NCBI GenBank assembly: GCA_964385755.1
Contig: CAYLPZ010000026.1
Span: forward strand, 1 to 20,956
Direction of reading: 5' to 3'
Origin: CAG-698 sp964385755
GTDB lineage: Bacteria; Bacillota_I; Bacilli_A; ML615J-28; CAG-698
DNA: 20,956 nt
Position 1 is the first letter of the stretch, and every line of letters starts with the position of its first letter. Under the pieces are notes generated by a model. It saw only the letters and a list, made by a program, of their open reading frames with translations. It did not search any database and was not told the origin of the DNA. Of the stretch, positions 1 through 8,854 are shown piece by piece. A program made the translations under genes and the position numbers.

Positions 1-2
1 TC

Positions 3-29
3 ATAAATAATTTTGAAAAAATTATTTAT
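3..29. repeat. 12-bp perfect inverted repeat, loop of 3
   Basis: ATAAATAATTTT at 3-14 pairs with AAAATTATTTAT at 18-29. The stem contains only A and T, so it may be a chance palindrome in A+T-rich DNA or the remains of a terminator. No gene in the window needs it. Confidence 0.3.
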
Positions 30-90
30 CACAATAATTTTTTACAGAGCCTTTTTTTAAACAATCTTTTATATTAATATATAACTCAAC

Positions 91-129
91 AAAAAACTCT
101 CATAAAGTTTTTATACCTTATGAGAGTTT
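91..129 (-). terminator. Rho-independent terminator of pilin-like gene 1
   Basis: On the minus strand a 12-bp stem (arms 94-105 and 118-129, AAACTCTCATAA) is followed by a run of T (complement of the A run at 91-96). It lies about 80 bp beyond the stop of the pilin-like gene at 208-3669 and closes that transcription unit. Confidence 0.75.
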
Positions 130-207
130 ATTATTATTTAATTTTACGTATCAATATTATCACTAAATATAAAATGATTAATATACTATAATTAAATAAA
201 CAAATAT

Positions 208-3200
208 TTAGTTATTATAATCTACTTGTACATTATGAACTGCTGGAAAATCATAATTCGTAATCCAGTTTTTACCATATATAGAACCAGTGTTATTTAC
301 TATTATAGTAGGCGATTTTGTTCCATAACCACTTTTTACACCAAATACCCATATAGTATACTGTTGATGACCACCATTATGTCTTGCACCAGCATATATA
401 GTTCCGTTATTAGTTAAAAGTATTCCATCATGAATATCACTATTTCCCCAATATCCTATGTTAATACAACCACCTATATCCTTAGAATTGCTATCATTGT
501 GAGATTCTCTTCCCTCTATACCAATAGTTCCCTCATTTGTGAATGTACATTTAACATATAAATTAATATTACCATTTGCTATGTTACACATGTTTCCATT
601 ATTAACAATTATTGAACCTTCTGCTTTTTCAATACCACCATTAACATTTAACCACGAAATAGTCAAGCCATCAATTGATGAATTTTGATTATTTGTTAAT
701 GTAATCTTTGTAATTGAAATGGTTGACATAATAGTTCCATTGTTTGTAATAGTAGATCCATAAGCATTCTTAACAGTTTCGAATTTTTCAACAATTCCTC
801 CAGGATTATTATTACCAAACATTAGAGTAGTAATATGTCCATTATTTGTTACATCAGTTTTAGCAAAAACATATAGTTTATTTATTTTACCACGATTTTC
901 CATAGTAGAGCCAATTGCATTTTCACCATTTATTTTTACCATGCCTTTAACTTCATTGTTCTCAGTAATTGTTAGTTTTTGTCTACTATATACATTTACA
1001 TTTGAAATGTTTGTATCAATAATTGTTTCATACACTCCATTAATAGTCAATTGTCCGATTTCACCAGGAACAACAACAACTAATGTATCATTACTTGCAG
1101 AATATGAATCATTAGTTGTAATTACAAGTTTATTATAAGAACCAATTGATGAGATGAACATATTAATATCATTTGATGATTTTCCTACTGAAGCAGTAAG
1201 ATTAATCTTATTTTCAGTCATTGTTGCAGTGGCATTATATAAACCAATTGAATCGTTTTCTGAAATCATAAAATTACTAATTGTAAAATTAGATTTATAG
1301 ATTGCAGCAACAGTGCTTTCTGTATTACCATCATAGTATTTATACTTATTCTTGTCATCATGACTTGTTATATTAATCCAGTCTGGTTCAGAATCTAAAT
1401 TTTTCAATTGTAATGTTTCGCATTTTGCACCTCCACCAAGGATTGCAACATATAACTCATTAGTTTTATGTTTTAAGAAATAGTTTATATTTCCATTAAA
1501 TGTACAGAAATACCAATATCTATTTCCTGCTACATCAAATAATGAATATCCAGTTCTTTTATTATCTGCAGGATTAATAGCTTGAGTATATGTCATAACT
1601 TGAGAACCATTACTTAATGTTATATAGTTTGTTTCTAATGTACCCTCTAATTCCATTTTCATCTTATCCATAGCAACGTTTAAATTAGATTCATTAATTC
1701 CAGTCCAAGTAATTTCAGACCATTTAATTGCTAATTTAGTTAGTATTGAGGCCGAATTATCACCTGCTTCTCCTAAAGAACCAATGTTCTCAAAGTTATT
1801 ATTATTTGAAGATAATTCAAACAACCAATCATTTGCAGCTTCTGTTTCATCTAAATAATATAATTTAAACAATTGTTTTTCATTTTTAAAAATGTTATTA
1901 TTAATTTCAACATTAAATTGAGCACCATTAACATTTTCGTTAGTAGAACCTCTAAATTGGAATGCACGTGATCCATTTGTTTTTAATGTATTACCATTAT
2001 AATATTTTTGATCTACTAAATTATTATTAAATTCAGTATATCCGCCAATATATGCATATCCAAAATTACCAAGAATTTCATTATTATTAATTACATGCTT
2101 TTCATATGAATAAACACTATTATTATACATAGAATCAGTTCCACCAGCACTTGTATTTATTGCCACAGTATAATTACCAGATTTGTTTGCTTGTGAATAA
2201 CTTTCTGTTTCAAATCTAGAATTAGTTACTGTCAATTGTGTTCCAGACGCTTTGTTAAATTCAGATGCAACTACTACAACACCTTTTGTATCTGTTGTTT
2301 CTTTCTTTAATAAAAATTTACAATTATTAATTTCCAATTTATTTACATCTTCTTTTGAACTACATTTAGATTTGTCAAAAATTAATGATTTATCTATTTC
2401 TTTTGCTTCAAATTGTATGTTTTCAAAATTAATTGAATGATTACCTGAAGTATGTTTTATTTCTATATTACAAACTAATATAGGTTTAGTTGATCCATAG
2501 CCAACGATTGATAATTTCTTATCTGATAAATTCAAAGTTCCACTTAATTCACTATCTCTAACAACATTAATAGTACTTCCATCATCTGCATCTTTAACAG
2601 CATCAGCTAATGAATTATATGCGTTGTATGTTGTTCCTACTTTCACTAATGCAACTGCATTTTGGTTATTATTCATTTCTTTTTCAACATTTTCGCCTTC
2701 AACAGCATTTTCATTTGCTGCATTACCTGCATTTTCAGCAATCTCTTTGTTTTGTTCAACTGTTTTACTATTATCATAAGATAATTGTTTCTTTTCACCA
2801 TTTGTTGCATCAGCAGTTTCAGAAGCAGTTTTTACTTCTGCAGTTGAAGCATACGCAGCATTAATAACACCAGAATCTTTTTCTTGTAAATATGCTTCAG
2901 CACTTGTTACAAATGCAACTTCAATAACACCTTTGTTCTCAACAACTACTCTTCCATTTGAAACAACAGCAAATGATAATTTCCCATATTCATGATAAGA
3001 ATTTGTAGATAAACTAGTTGTTATTAACTTACCAGCATCACCATAGTGATTAATTGTGTCTCCTTTTGTCTCATTAATTTCTACAACAGTTGAAAAACTT
3101 TTTGTACGAATTACTACAGTTTGTTTTTCAGCTCCACTTTGATAGATAACATTTCCTACTCCATTCTCAGATCCATCATCAAAACCAACTTTTACAGTTA

Positions 3201-3669
3201 CATTTGTTTCAGTTCCTACATAATATAAAGAGTATTTTTGATCATCTAGTGAAGGAACAACACTTACAATTTCCCATAATTCAACAGATTTTACATCTTC
3301 ACTAGGAGTAAAATCTGGATGATAAGTAGGAACTACCTTTCCTTCTTCTAAATAACAGAATAAGTCATTTTTTCTATCCCATAAAATCTTATTTTCAGAG
3401 ACTTTAGCATCAATTACATCAACTAGAAAACCACTTTCTTCAGCAGTTTTTAAAGCATCTGTCATTGTAGGATGTTCGTTTCCACTTGCTTTATCTATTA
3501 CTAAGGCAGTATTTAGATTTCTAATCAATTGAGTGTCACTTGAAATATTTGCTTTCTTAACTAAACTTGAAAAAGTAGGAATTAAAACAGCAGCCATAAT
3601 TGCTACAATTGCTATAACAATAACAAGTTCAACTATTGTAAAAGCTCTTTTATTTGTTTTATTTTTCAT
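208..3669 (-). CDS. Giant pilin-like surface protein 1, beta-helix type
   Basis: An exported protein of 1153 residues with a type IV prepilin N-terminus. A basic leader KNKTNKRA is followed by FTIVELVIVIA, with Phe10 as expected mature residue 1 and Glu14 as the conserved Glu5, and a hydrophobic helix to about residue 30. Residues 40-115 hold the segment shared by the family (RNLNTAL ... ILWDRKNDLFCYL). Residues about 185-255 hold a second shared block (VVIRT ... HYG..GKL ... SYHEYG). Residues about 255-340 are a low-complexity, Ala/Glu/Asn-rich linker. Residues 365-640 look like a right-handed beta-helix with N-N-N and I-x-N-N-x-F turns, and the last 200 residues carry repeated NNGT(I/M) units. 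There is no LPXTG or C-terminal anchor helix, so retention presumably depends on the pilin-like helix. The residue before the cleavage site is Ala instead of Gly. The start is the ATG at 3669, after AAAGAAAGGA. Adhesin or pseudopilus role is inferred. Confidence 0.85.
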   Translation of the reverse strand: MKNKTNKRAFTIVELVIVIAIVAIMAAVLIPTFSSLVKKANISSDTQLIRNLNTALVIDKASGNEHPTMTDALKTAEESGFLVDVIDAKVSENKILWDRKNDLFCYLEEGKVVPTYHPDFTPSEDVKSVELWEIVSVVPSLDDQKYSLYYVGTETNVTVKVGFDDGSENGVGNVIYQSGAEKQTVVIRTKSFSTVVEINETKGDTINHYGDAGKLITTSLSTNSYHEYGKLSFAVVSNGRVVVENKGVIEVAFVTSAEAYLQEKDSGVINAAYASTAEVKTASETADATNGEKKQLSYDNSKTVEQNKEIAENAGNAANENAVEGENVEKEMNNNQNAVALVKVGTTYNAYNSLADAVKDADDGSTINVVRDSELSGTLNLSDKKLSIVGYGSTKPILVCNIEIKHTSGNHSINFENIQFEAKEIDKSLIFDKSKCSSKEDVNKLEINNCKFLLKKETTDTKGVVVVASEFNKASGTQLTVTNSRFETESYSQANKSGNYTVAINTSAGGTDSMYNNSVYSYEKHVINNNEILGNFGYAYIGGYTEFNNNLVDQKYYNGNTLKTNGSRAFQFRGSTNENVNGAQFNVEINNNIFKNEKQLFKLYYLDETEAANDWLFELSSNNNNFENIGSLGEAGDNSASILTKLAIKWSEITWTGINESNLNVAMDKMKMELEGTLETNYITLSNGSQVMTYTQAINPADNKRTGYSLFDVAGNRYWYFCTFNGNINYFLKHKTNELYVAILGGGAKCETLQLKNLDSEPDWINITSHDDKNKYKYYDGNTESTVAAIYKSNFTISNFMISENDSIGLYNATATMTENKINLTASVGKSSNDINMFISSIGSYNKLVITTNDSYSASNDTLVVVVPGEIGQLTINGVYETIIDTNISNVNVYSRQKLTITENNEVKGMVKINGENAIGSTMENRGKINKLYVFAKTDVTNNGHITTLMFGNNNPGGIVEKFETVKNAYGSTITNNGTIMSTISITKITLTNNQNSSIDGLTISWLNVNGGIEKAEGSIIVNNGNMCNIANGNINLYVKCTFTNEGTIGIEGRESHNDSNSKDIGGCINIGYWGNSDIHDGILLTNNGTIYAGARHNGGHQQYTIWVFGVKSGYGTKSPTIIVNNTGSIYGKNWITNYDFPAVHNVQVDYNN

Positions 3670-3721
3670 ATTATTTATTTTCCTTTCTTTATTATTTTAT
3701 TATATGAAAATAAATAATATG
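3667..3721 (-). promoter_or_regulatory. Inverted repeat masking the pilin 1 start codon
   Basis: CATATTATTTATTTTC at 3667-3682 and its exact complement at 3706-3721 form a 16-bp stem around a 23-nt loop. In the minus-strand mRNA the 5' arm begins one base after the companion stop codon (3725-3723). The 3' arm ends with the pilin ATG (3669-3667), and the AAAGAAAGG ribosome-binding site sits at the loop edge. A ribosome finishing the companion gene would open the stem, so translational coupling is the likely role. The same structure is present in modules 2 and 3. Confidence 0.65.
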
Positions 3722-3722
3722 A

Positions 3723-4172
3723 TCAATTTAACATCTTACATAAATCTATATATACTTTATTTAAAGATAAAGTACTTTCTTCTTCTTTAAATATGTTAAA
3801 TATATTTTTTCTCTGTTTAGTTGTATGAAAATCATTTTTTAAAAGCTTATATTGTATTATTATTAATTTATAATTGATGATAAAAAGTGAGCATAATATT
3901 TGTATTTCTGTTACAAATAATAATAACAACAAATATATTGAAAGATATTCTGATGTATTTAAAGCAGAATTAACAAAATCATATATACTAGAAGGAATAA
4001 GAGTATTAATAATAAATTTAACTACTACATTATCTGTAATAAAACAAAATAGTATTACCATAATTAACAAAGATAATATATACACATTTTTAGCAAAATG
4101 CATCTTTTTATTACTTAAATAAATTATGTTTGTAATGCCAGTTAAAATAAATAAAAAAATTAAAATATTCAT
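3723..4172 (-). CDS. Companion membrane protein of pilin-like gene 1
   Basis: A 149-residue hydrophobic protein of a family I do not recognise. It has predicted membrane helices at about 2-19, 28-50 and 78-102, a conserved LIPSSIYDF between the second and third, then a charged tail ending LNKVYIDLCKMLN. Two homologues lie in the window, each directly upstream of a pilin-like gene in the same direction, so a role in export, assembly or anchoring of its partner is inferred. I choose the ATG at 4172 (MNILIF) over an in-frame GTG at 4184. The GTGAG overlapping that GTG is the ribosome-binding site, and MNI is where the three homologues align. This copy is the most divergent (NTSEY and LLLLLF where the others have NNxxY and AILSF). 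Confidence 0.75.
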   Translation of the reverse strand: MNILIFLFILTGITNIIYLSNKKMHFAKNVYILSLLIMVILFCFITDNVVVKFIINTLIPSSIYDFVNSALNTSEYLSIYLLLLLFVTEIQILCSLFIINYKLIIIQYKLLKNDFHTTKQRKNIFNIFKEEESTLSLNKVYIDLCKMLN

Positions 4173-4193
4173 ATTTTTACTCACTTTCTTTCG

Positions 4194-4303
4194 TAAAAGT
4201 AAGCCTTTATATACGAAAAAAAGTAAATAAAAAACTATTAAAAATTTGTATTTTTTATAAAAAAATGATATATTTTTAATAGAAATATAAAATTTTACTT
4301 TTA
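4194..4303 (-). promoter_or_regulatory. Module upstream element, copy 1
   Basis: A conserved non-coding block just upstream of companion 1. The inverted arms (4194-4212 and 4285-4303) match at 16 of 19 positions, with centres 91 bp apart. The core next to the distal arm reads, on the minus strand, CTATTAAAAATATATCATTT (4282-4263), followed by the palindrome TTTTTTATAAAAAA and then TACAAA. No convincing sigma-A -35 hexamer is visible. It probably contains the promoter or operator of the module. Confidence 0.6.
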
Positions 4304-4311
4304 AAAATAAA

Positions 4312-4345
4312 CAAAAAAACAGCTCAAAATTAGAGCTGATTTTTT
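4312..4345. terminator. Terminator after the tocopherol-cyclase-like gene
   Basis: The stem CAGCTC (4320-4325)/GAGCTG (4333-4338) has a 7-nt loop and is flanked by an A run on the left and a T run on the right. It could therefore work in both directions. On the minus strand it ends the gene at 4368-5177 and insulates the upstream element of module 1. Confidence 0.75.
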
Positions 4346-4367
4346 ATATAAAAGTAATAATTTCACA

Positions 4368-5177
4368 TTAATTATTAGAGTTAAAAACCCATTCACAAGA
4401 AGATAAAACATCCTCTATCTCTAGTAAAACTTCATTGTTATATTTTAATATATACTTACTTGGTACTGCTAAGTTTTCTTTAATGTATCTAGACATATCA
4501 CCTTTAACTGGTGCTTTAAGATTGTGACCATTAGATAATGAAATATCAACTTTTATTTCATATTTTCCTTTCTTTAGTCTAATTATACCACTGTCAAGTT
4601 CTTTTATTTTAACACCATTCCATGTACAAAAAAATAGTTCTTGGTTTTTATTTTTTATAAAGCATAATACACCTATAAACTTAATAAAAGCAATTGGAAT
4701 AGTTGCTATTGCAATCGTTATTGAATTATCTTTAGTTACTGAGTTATACCAAATATATTCTTTTGGGAAATTACGTCCTTTATCACCTTCGATGTAACCA
4801 ATTCCGTTATTAAACTTTATTACTTCATTATTTAAAACTACTTCTCCTCTAACACTATGATACATAGAATATATATCATGTCTACACTCCATGAATGGAA
4901 CGTAACTAAATGGTCCCATTACCTTCTTTTTTAATGGATTTAAATTACCTATATAAAGATTACCTATTAATTTAATATCATTTTGTTCAATTGAAAAAAC
5001 AAAATGATTATTATCAATTATTTTAACTGATTCAATATCCATTATTTGATAGCTATTATCTTTTGTAATTAATTGGATTGATTTACCTTCATTTGACTGT
5101 GCAATAATAACAGCAAAAGAAAAACCTGATTCACAGATGAATTTATAATATTTTCCAAAAAAATAATTCTTTTTCAT
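4368..5177 (-). CDS. Tocopherol cyclase-like protein
   Basis: A 269-residue protein that matches from memory the bacterial branch of the tocopherol cyclase-like family (Pfam Tocopherol_cycl, PF14249). Family landmarks are MGPFSYVPFMECRHDIYSMYHSV (residues about 87-109), the acidic GIGYIEGDKGRNFPKEYIW (about 126-144), a hydrophobic IPIAFIKFIGVLCFI strand pair and the late GHNLKAPVKGDMSRYIKE. In plants this family closes the chromanol ring, but its substrate in Firmicutes is unknown and no quinone-pathway gene is nearby. There is no signal peptide or membrane anchor. The start is the ATG at 5177, with AGAGG six bases upstream. It stands alone as a transcription unit with its own promoter region and terminator between two pilin modules. 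Family assignment is fairly sure and function is not. Confidence 0.75.
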   Translation of the reverse strand: MKKNYFFGKYYKFICESGFSFAVIIAQSNEGKSIQLITKDNSYQIMDIESVKIIDNNHFVFSIEQNDIKLIGNLYIGNLNPLKKKVMGPFSYVPFMECRHDIYSMYHSVRGEVVLNNEVIKFNNGIGYIEGDKGRNFPKEYIWYNSVTKDNSITIAIATIPIAFIKFIGVLCFIKNKNQELFFCTWNGVKIKELDSGIIRLKKGKYEIKVDISLSNGHNLKAPVKGDMSRYIKENLAVPSKYILKYNNEVLLEIEDVLSSCEWVFNSNN

Positions 5178-5190
5178 ATACTACCTCTAG

Positions 5191-5235
5191 TTTTATGTTT
5201 ATACTTAGTATAACATAAAAATACAAGTCAATAAA
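5191..5235 (-). promoter_or_regulatory. Promoter region with palindrome, tocopherol-cyclase-like gene
   Basis: TTTTATGTTTATACT (5191-5205) faces AGTATAACATAAAA (5207-5220) as a near-perfect inverted repeat with one extra T. On the minus strand it contains a -10-like TATACT (5212-5207). The best -35 at correct spacing is a weak TTTATT (5235-5230). A nearer TTGACT (5231-5226) is only 13 bp away. The palindrome could be an operator for a repressor or a 5'-UTR hairpin. Confidence 0.4.
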
Positions 5236-5290
5236 GAAATAATTAGCATTATATATACAATACAAAAGAATGATGAAAATAGTCTAGAAA

Positions 5291-5324
5291 AAAGAAAAGG
5301 CGTCCTCCCATCTGGAAAACGCCT
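5291..5324 (-). terminator. Isolated terminator-like hairpin
   Basis: AGGCGT (5298-5303) pairs with ACGCCT (5319-5324), followed on the minus strand by TTTTCTTTTTTC. It is more G+C-rich than its surroundings and has no intact gene in front of it. It may have served a gene now degraded in 5325-5790, or may end a small RNA. Confidence 0.5.
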
Positions 5325-5790
5325 CTATTGTTTAAATATTATACTAATTTAACACAATGTAAATCAATAATCGAGCTATCATATTTATTAAGAAGCTTAA
5401 AGATTCAAATTTAAATAAATATTTCGTATTAAGTAAAAATAACCACTTTTATCGTAATAGATATAATTTTGTAACACTTATGAAAGAAATATTATTTTCC
5501 CTTCATATAAATGGTTACTATTCTATTATTGAAAAACTATCTTGTGTAGAAATAATAATATACCTTTTAAAAATAATTAAAAAACAATTTACTGTTTTTT
5601 TACTTTATTATAGAGATTACTTATGATTTTTCATATGTTATAAACTATTGTTATTTTACAAGAATATATTGAATTCTTACAGTGATTTCTAATCTTTTTC
5701 CTCTTGAGTTGAAAACTTAAGCTCTAAATTCGCAATCAGTTCTCTTTTTATGTTATCATTCATAAATAATATATATATTCTTTGTACAAG
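5325..5790. other. Gene-free interval
   Basis: About 470 bp without an intact gene. Both strands are crowded with stop codons. The only item worth naming is a 24-codon frame at 5689-5763, listed separately. I see no RNA gene, repeat or clear promoter here. Confidence 0.6.
5689..5763 (-). pseudogene. Possible N-terminal remnant of a tyrosine integrase
   Basis: The frame reads MNDNIKRELIANLELKFST and stops six codons later. Moving one base across the stop continues as LEITVRIQYILVK before further stops. The pattern of a short amphipathic helix followed by a degenerate I-Q-Y-I-L motif resembles the start of some Firmicutes phage-type integrases, but this is recalled similarity over a very short span. 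It may be chance. Confidence 0.2.
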
Positions 5791-5828
5791 AAAAAGGCAC
5801 TACAGGAATTACTGCCTGAAATGCCTTT
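5788..5828 (-). terminator. Rho-independent terminator of pilin-like gene 2
   Basis: The outer stem AAAGGCA (5793-5799)/TGCCTTT (5822-5828) encloses an inner CAGG/CCTG pair. On the minus strand it runs into TTTTTC. It lies about 100 bp after the stop of the gene at 5931-8801. Confidence 0.65.
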
Positions 5829-5930
5829 ATACTTTTTTGTTTCACTAATCTTATTATTTCTATAATTAATCTTAGATTATGAACTTTTCATAAACATGAT
5901 TTTTAAACCTTGTAATTTAGTCTAACACTT

Positions 5931-8801
5931 TTATCCTAAGCGGTTTACTACTACATTATATCTTGATGATTCTACAGTTGTCCAAGAATTATCATTTATT
6001 GTTGCACCATCTTGATAATTTACAAAAATAGTGTTTTCTCCTCTGTATGGAGCAAATGTACCTAAAACTTTACTTTCACTATATGCATTAATTGTTACAT
6101 TACAACCATCATATAATAACATACTGAAACGATCTGCTGAGATAGTTCCGTAATTATATATTGTTAGAGTACATGCTGCTTCTACATGAATAGCAGATGA
6201 TTCAGAAGAGATTGTTCCACGGTTAGTTAATTCAACTGTAGCAGTTGTTCCAACTAATGATAATCCACCTAATACACCTTTATTAGTAATAGACAAACCT
6301 ACTCCATTTCCTTGAACACGAATTCTTCCTAATGATCCATTATTAATTATTTCGTTATTACTACCTGTAAGAATAATCTCTTGCATAGAAGTATTTTCAA
6401 GAATTGTAATTTTATTATTAGTACCTCCAATTTCAATTGTTCTTTCTGCAGATAGTGTTTGTTCTAGTCCAATTAAGTTAATACTGATAATAGAGTCATT
6501 CAAGATTACGCTATTAGCTATCTTTTTATTTGAAGTTATTGATTTAACATTTCCAGGAATAGTTAAAGCACCGGTAGTATCCTCAACAGTAACGTCTTTT
6601 AAAATAAGTGTAAGCGCAGTTCCAATAGCATCATTAATCCTTGTTTGTAATTCTGCTACAGATGCAAATGTTTCATTAGCAATTGTCAAATTAGAAGTAC
6701 TTGATGCAATATCATAAACTTTATTACTATCAGCATTGTTAATAAGTGTTCCGCTATTACTGCATGCAACTGCAGGTATAGCTTCTGTAATACCGATTCC
6801 TGCTACACCATGTTGATAAGCACTCGCAGTGATGTTTCCAGAATTTGTACATCCATATATTCCTTTTACACATACACCTGCTTGTCCAACAATACCACAA
6901 GCATAGTCGCAATCTTCGGCAGTAATATTACCTTCATTATGGCAATTATAAATTACAGAAGTTAGCCCGGCACATGAACCCGCATTTGCAACAACACCTG
7001 CAATTGGATATCCACCGTTTGTTTGGCCATTTTCAGTCCAGTTTACGCTTGCTCTATTTATACAATCTTTTACTAAAACGAAATGATTATTTCCACTATC
7101 CCCACGTTGGATACTAGCTACAATACCTGCAACACTATGCTTAGAACCAGTAACTGTAACATCTGTTCCTGTCTCTAATTTACTATATACCATGTTCTTA
7201 CCAGATACACCAACAACACCAGCAATTTTACCAGCTTGCTTGCTATCATCAGTAATTGTGCCATTAGTTACTTTTATTTTTTCTATATAAGCGTTTTCCG
7301 CCCAACCGATTGCAGCTGCACCAAATTCACCAGTTTTGATTGCAAAGTTTGTTACATTAAAGTTTTTAATTACAGTTTTAAATAAATCTTCAGAATATGT
7401 TCCATCTTTTAATGTATAATTATCAGAATCCCATACTTCACTTGCAGTCTTTTTATAAGATGTACCTTCTGTAACACCAACTACCTTTCCAAAAATACCA
7501 TTATAACTTTCTGTTGAATTTATAGTAAAGTCTGAAATTGTATATCCATTTCCGTCAAAATAGCCAGAGAAAGGATGTTCATTTGTTCCAATCGGAGTCC
7601 ATTCAACATTATCTAATTTAACATTTCCTTGAAGTGTAATAGTATAACCTGCGAAAGTTTCTCCAGCATTTACTAAATCTCTAAATTCTGCTAATGTCGC
7701 AAAAGTACCTGAATCTGCTATTGCACCATTTTGAAGAATATATACGTCACCTTTATAATTCTCTCTATCGATTGCCTCATTAATTGTTTCAGTAGCTTCT
7801 GCTTCAATTGTTGACTCTGTTAGTGGTGTTCCACTTGCAGTACCATCATCAGTATATTTAAATGTTACATTTCCACCTTTATTATTACTAAAATTAGTAT
7901 AACCATCATCCGTTTCTTCTACTGCAGTTGTGGAAACGCAATATGCATTAGTAATAGTTCCGCCATCTTCTTTTGCGGATACAGCAGCTGCAAAAGCATA
8001 AAGAATAGCGATTTCTCCGCCTGTTTTTGCAACAATTTTACCTTTTGATACTTTTGCATAAGTTGTTTGACCATACTCATAGTAGCAATCATATGGGACT
8101 TCAGTAACGATAAGTTTTCCTAAACTTCCATAATGATTAACATTTCCAGAAGTAGTATTAATAGTTAAAGTTGTACTTGCACCTTTAGTACGAATAACAA
8201 CGTCTTTAGCTATTCCAGAATTATTAGTATAATTTACAGTTGTAATACCAGTATTCTCACCAGCATCAAATCCTACTTGTAATTCTACTGTTCCATTATA
8301 GTCTTTTCCACCTAAATAAATAGAAAATGTTTGTCCTTCTGATTGGTTAACAATATTTCTATCATCACTAGTATATATCTTCCAGTAATCATAAGATTTT
8401 AATTGATCTTTTTCAGTTTCCAATTTCATTTCTGGTAAATACTTAACATTTCCATTACCATTTTCTAACTGTTTTCCTTCTAAGTAACAAAATGCATCAT
8501 TAATGCCATCCCATAATATTTCATTATCTGTATTAGATGCATTAATCTTTTCTACATCATAACCAGATTCTTTTGCTGCTTTTAATGCATCTGTCATAGT
8601 ATTATGTTCATTACCTGTTGCTTTATCTACTGTTAAAGCTGTATTTAAGTTTCTTATTAATTGTGTATCTTTTGAAACTTGAGCTTTTTTTACTAAATTT
8701 GAAAATGTTGGAATTAATACACCAGCAAGTACAGCAATAACAGCTATAACAATTACTAATTCTACAATCGTAAAAGCTCTTTTATTTATTTTATTTTTCA
8801 T
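5931..8801 (-). CDS. Giant pilin-like surface protein 2, GLUG-like type
   Basis: A 956-residue exported protein. The prepilin signal is KNKINKRA|FTIVELVIVIA (Phe10 as mature residue 1, Glu14 as Glu5, Ala at -1). The shared N-terminal domain runs to about residue 270, with RNLNTAL, EILWDGINDAFCYL and the VVIRT...NHYGSLGKL...YYEYG block. Residues about 395-690 are GLUG-like repeats: FSGYFDGNGYTISDFTI, GIFGKVVG, KIAGVVG, then units of the form NxGNITA...GIVG, with many Cys. Residues 710-956 look like a second beta-solenoid (NNGSLGRI, NKGVLGGL, NRGTISS). No sorting motif or C-terminal membrane helix is present. Its start region is nearly identical to that of pilin 1 in protein and DNA, so the two share recent ancestry or exchange sequence. 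Cell-surface adhesion or host-glycan contact is inferred from the repeat types. Confidence 0.85.
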   Translation of the reverse strand: MKNKINKRAFTIVELVIVIAVIAVLAGVLIPTFSNLVKKAQVSKDTQLIRNLNTALTVDKATGNEHNTMTDALKAAKESGYDVEKINASNTDNEILWDGINDAFCYLEGKQLENGNGNVKYLPEMKLETEKDQLKSYDYWKIYTSDDRNIVNQSEGQTFSIYLGGKDYNGTVELQVGFDAGENTGITTVNYTNNSGIAKDVVIRTKGASTTLTINTTSGNVNHYGSLGKLIVTEVPYDCYYEYGQTTYAKVSKGKIVAKTGGEIAILYAFAAAVSAKEDGGTITNAYCVSTTAVEETDDGYTNFSNNKGGNVTFKYTDDGTASGTPLTESTIEAEATETINEAIDRENYKGDVYILQNGAIADSGTFATLAEFRDLVNAGETFAGYTITLQGNVKLDNVEWTPIGTNEHPFSGYFDGNGYTISDFTINSTESYNGIFGKVVGVTEGTSYKKTASEVWDSDNYTLKDGTYSEDLFKTVIKNFNVTNFAIKTGEFGAAAIGWAENAYIEKIKVTNGTITDDSKQAGKIAGVVGVSGKNMVYSKLETGTDVTVTGSKHSVAGIVASIQRGDSGNNHFVLVKDCINRASVNWTENGQTNGGYPIAGVVANAGSCAGLTSVIYNCHNEGNITAEDCDYACGIVGQAGVCVKGIYGCTNSGNITASAYQHGVAGIGITEAIPAVACSNSGTLINNADSNKVYDIASSTSNLTIANETFASVAELQTRINDAIGTALTLILKDVTVEDTTGALTIPGNVKSITSNKKIANSVILNDSIISINLIGLEQTLSAERTIEIGGTNNKITILENTSMQEIILTGSNNEIINNGSLGRIRVQGNGVGLSITNKGVLGGLSLVGTTATVELTNRGTISSESSAIHVEAACTLTIYNYGTISADRFSMLLYDGCNVTINAYSESKVLGTFAPYRGENTIFVNYQDGATINDNSWTTVESSRYNVVVNRLG

Positions 8802-8853
8802 ATTATTTATTTTCCTTTCTTTTTTATTTTATTATATGAAAATAAATAATATG
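8799..8853 (-). promoter_or_regulatory. Inverted repeat masking the pilin 2 start codon
   Basis: Arms 8799-8814 and 8838-8853 are a perfect 16-bp inverted repeat, identical in sequence to that of module 1 and placed the same way: one base after the companion stop (8857-8855) and through the pilin ATG (8801-8799). The loop (8815-8837) carries the AAGAAAGG ribosome-binding site. Confidence 0.65.
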
Positions 8854-8854
8854 A

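Noticed and set aside
4194..4303. c-di-GMP riboswitch in front of pilin-like genes
   Set aside because: Such riboswitches often precede pilin genes, but the block lacks the G/C-containing conserved stems and GNRA-type loop of the class. It is almost entirely A and T, and arm spacing follows the DNA helix.
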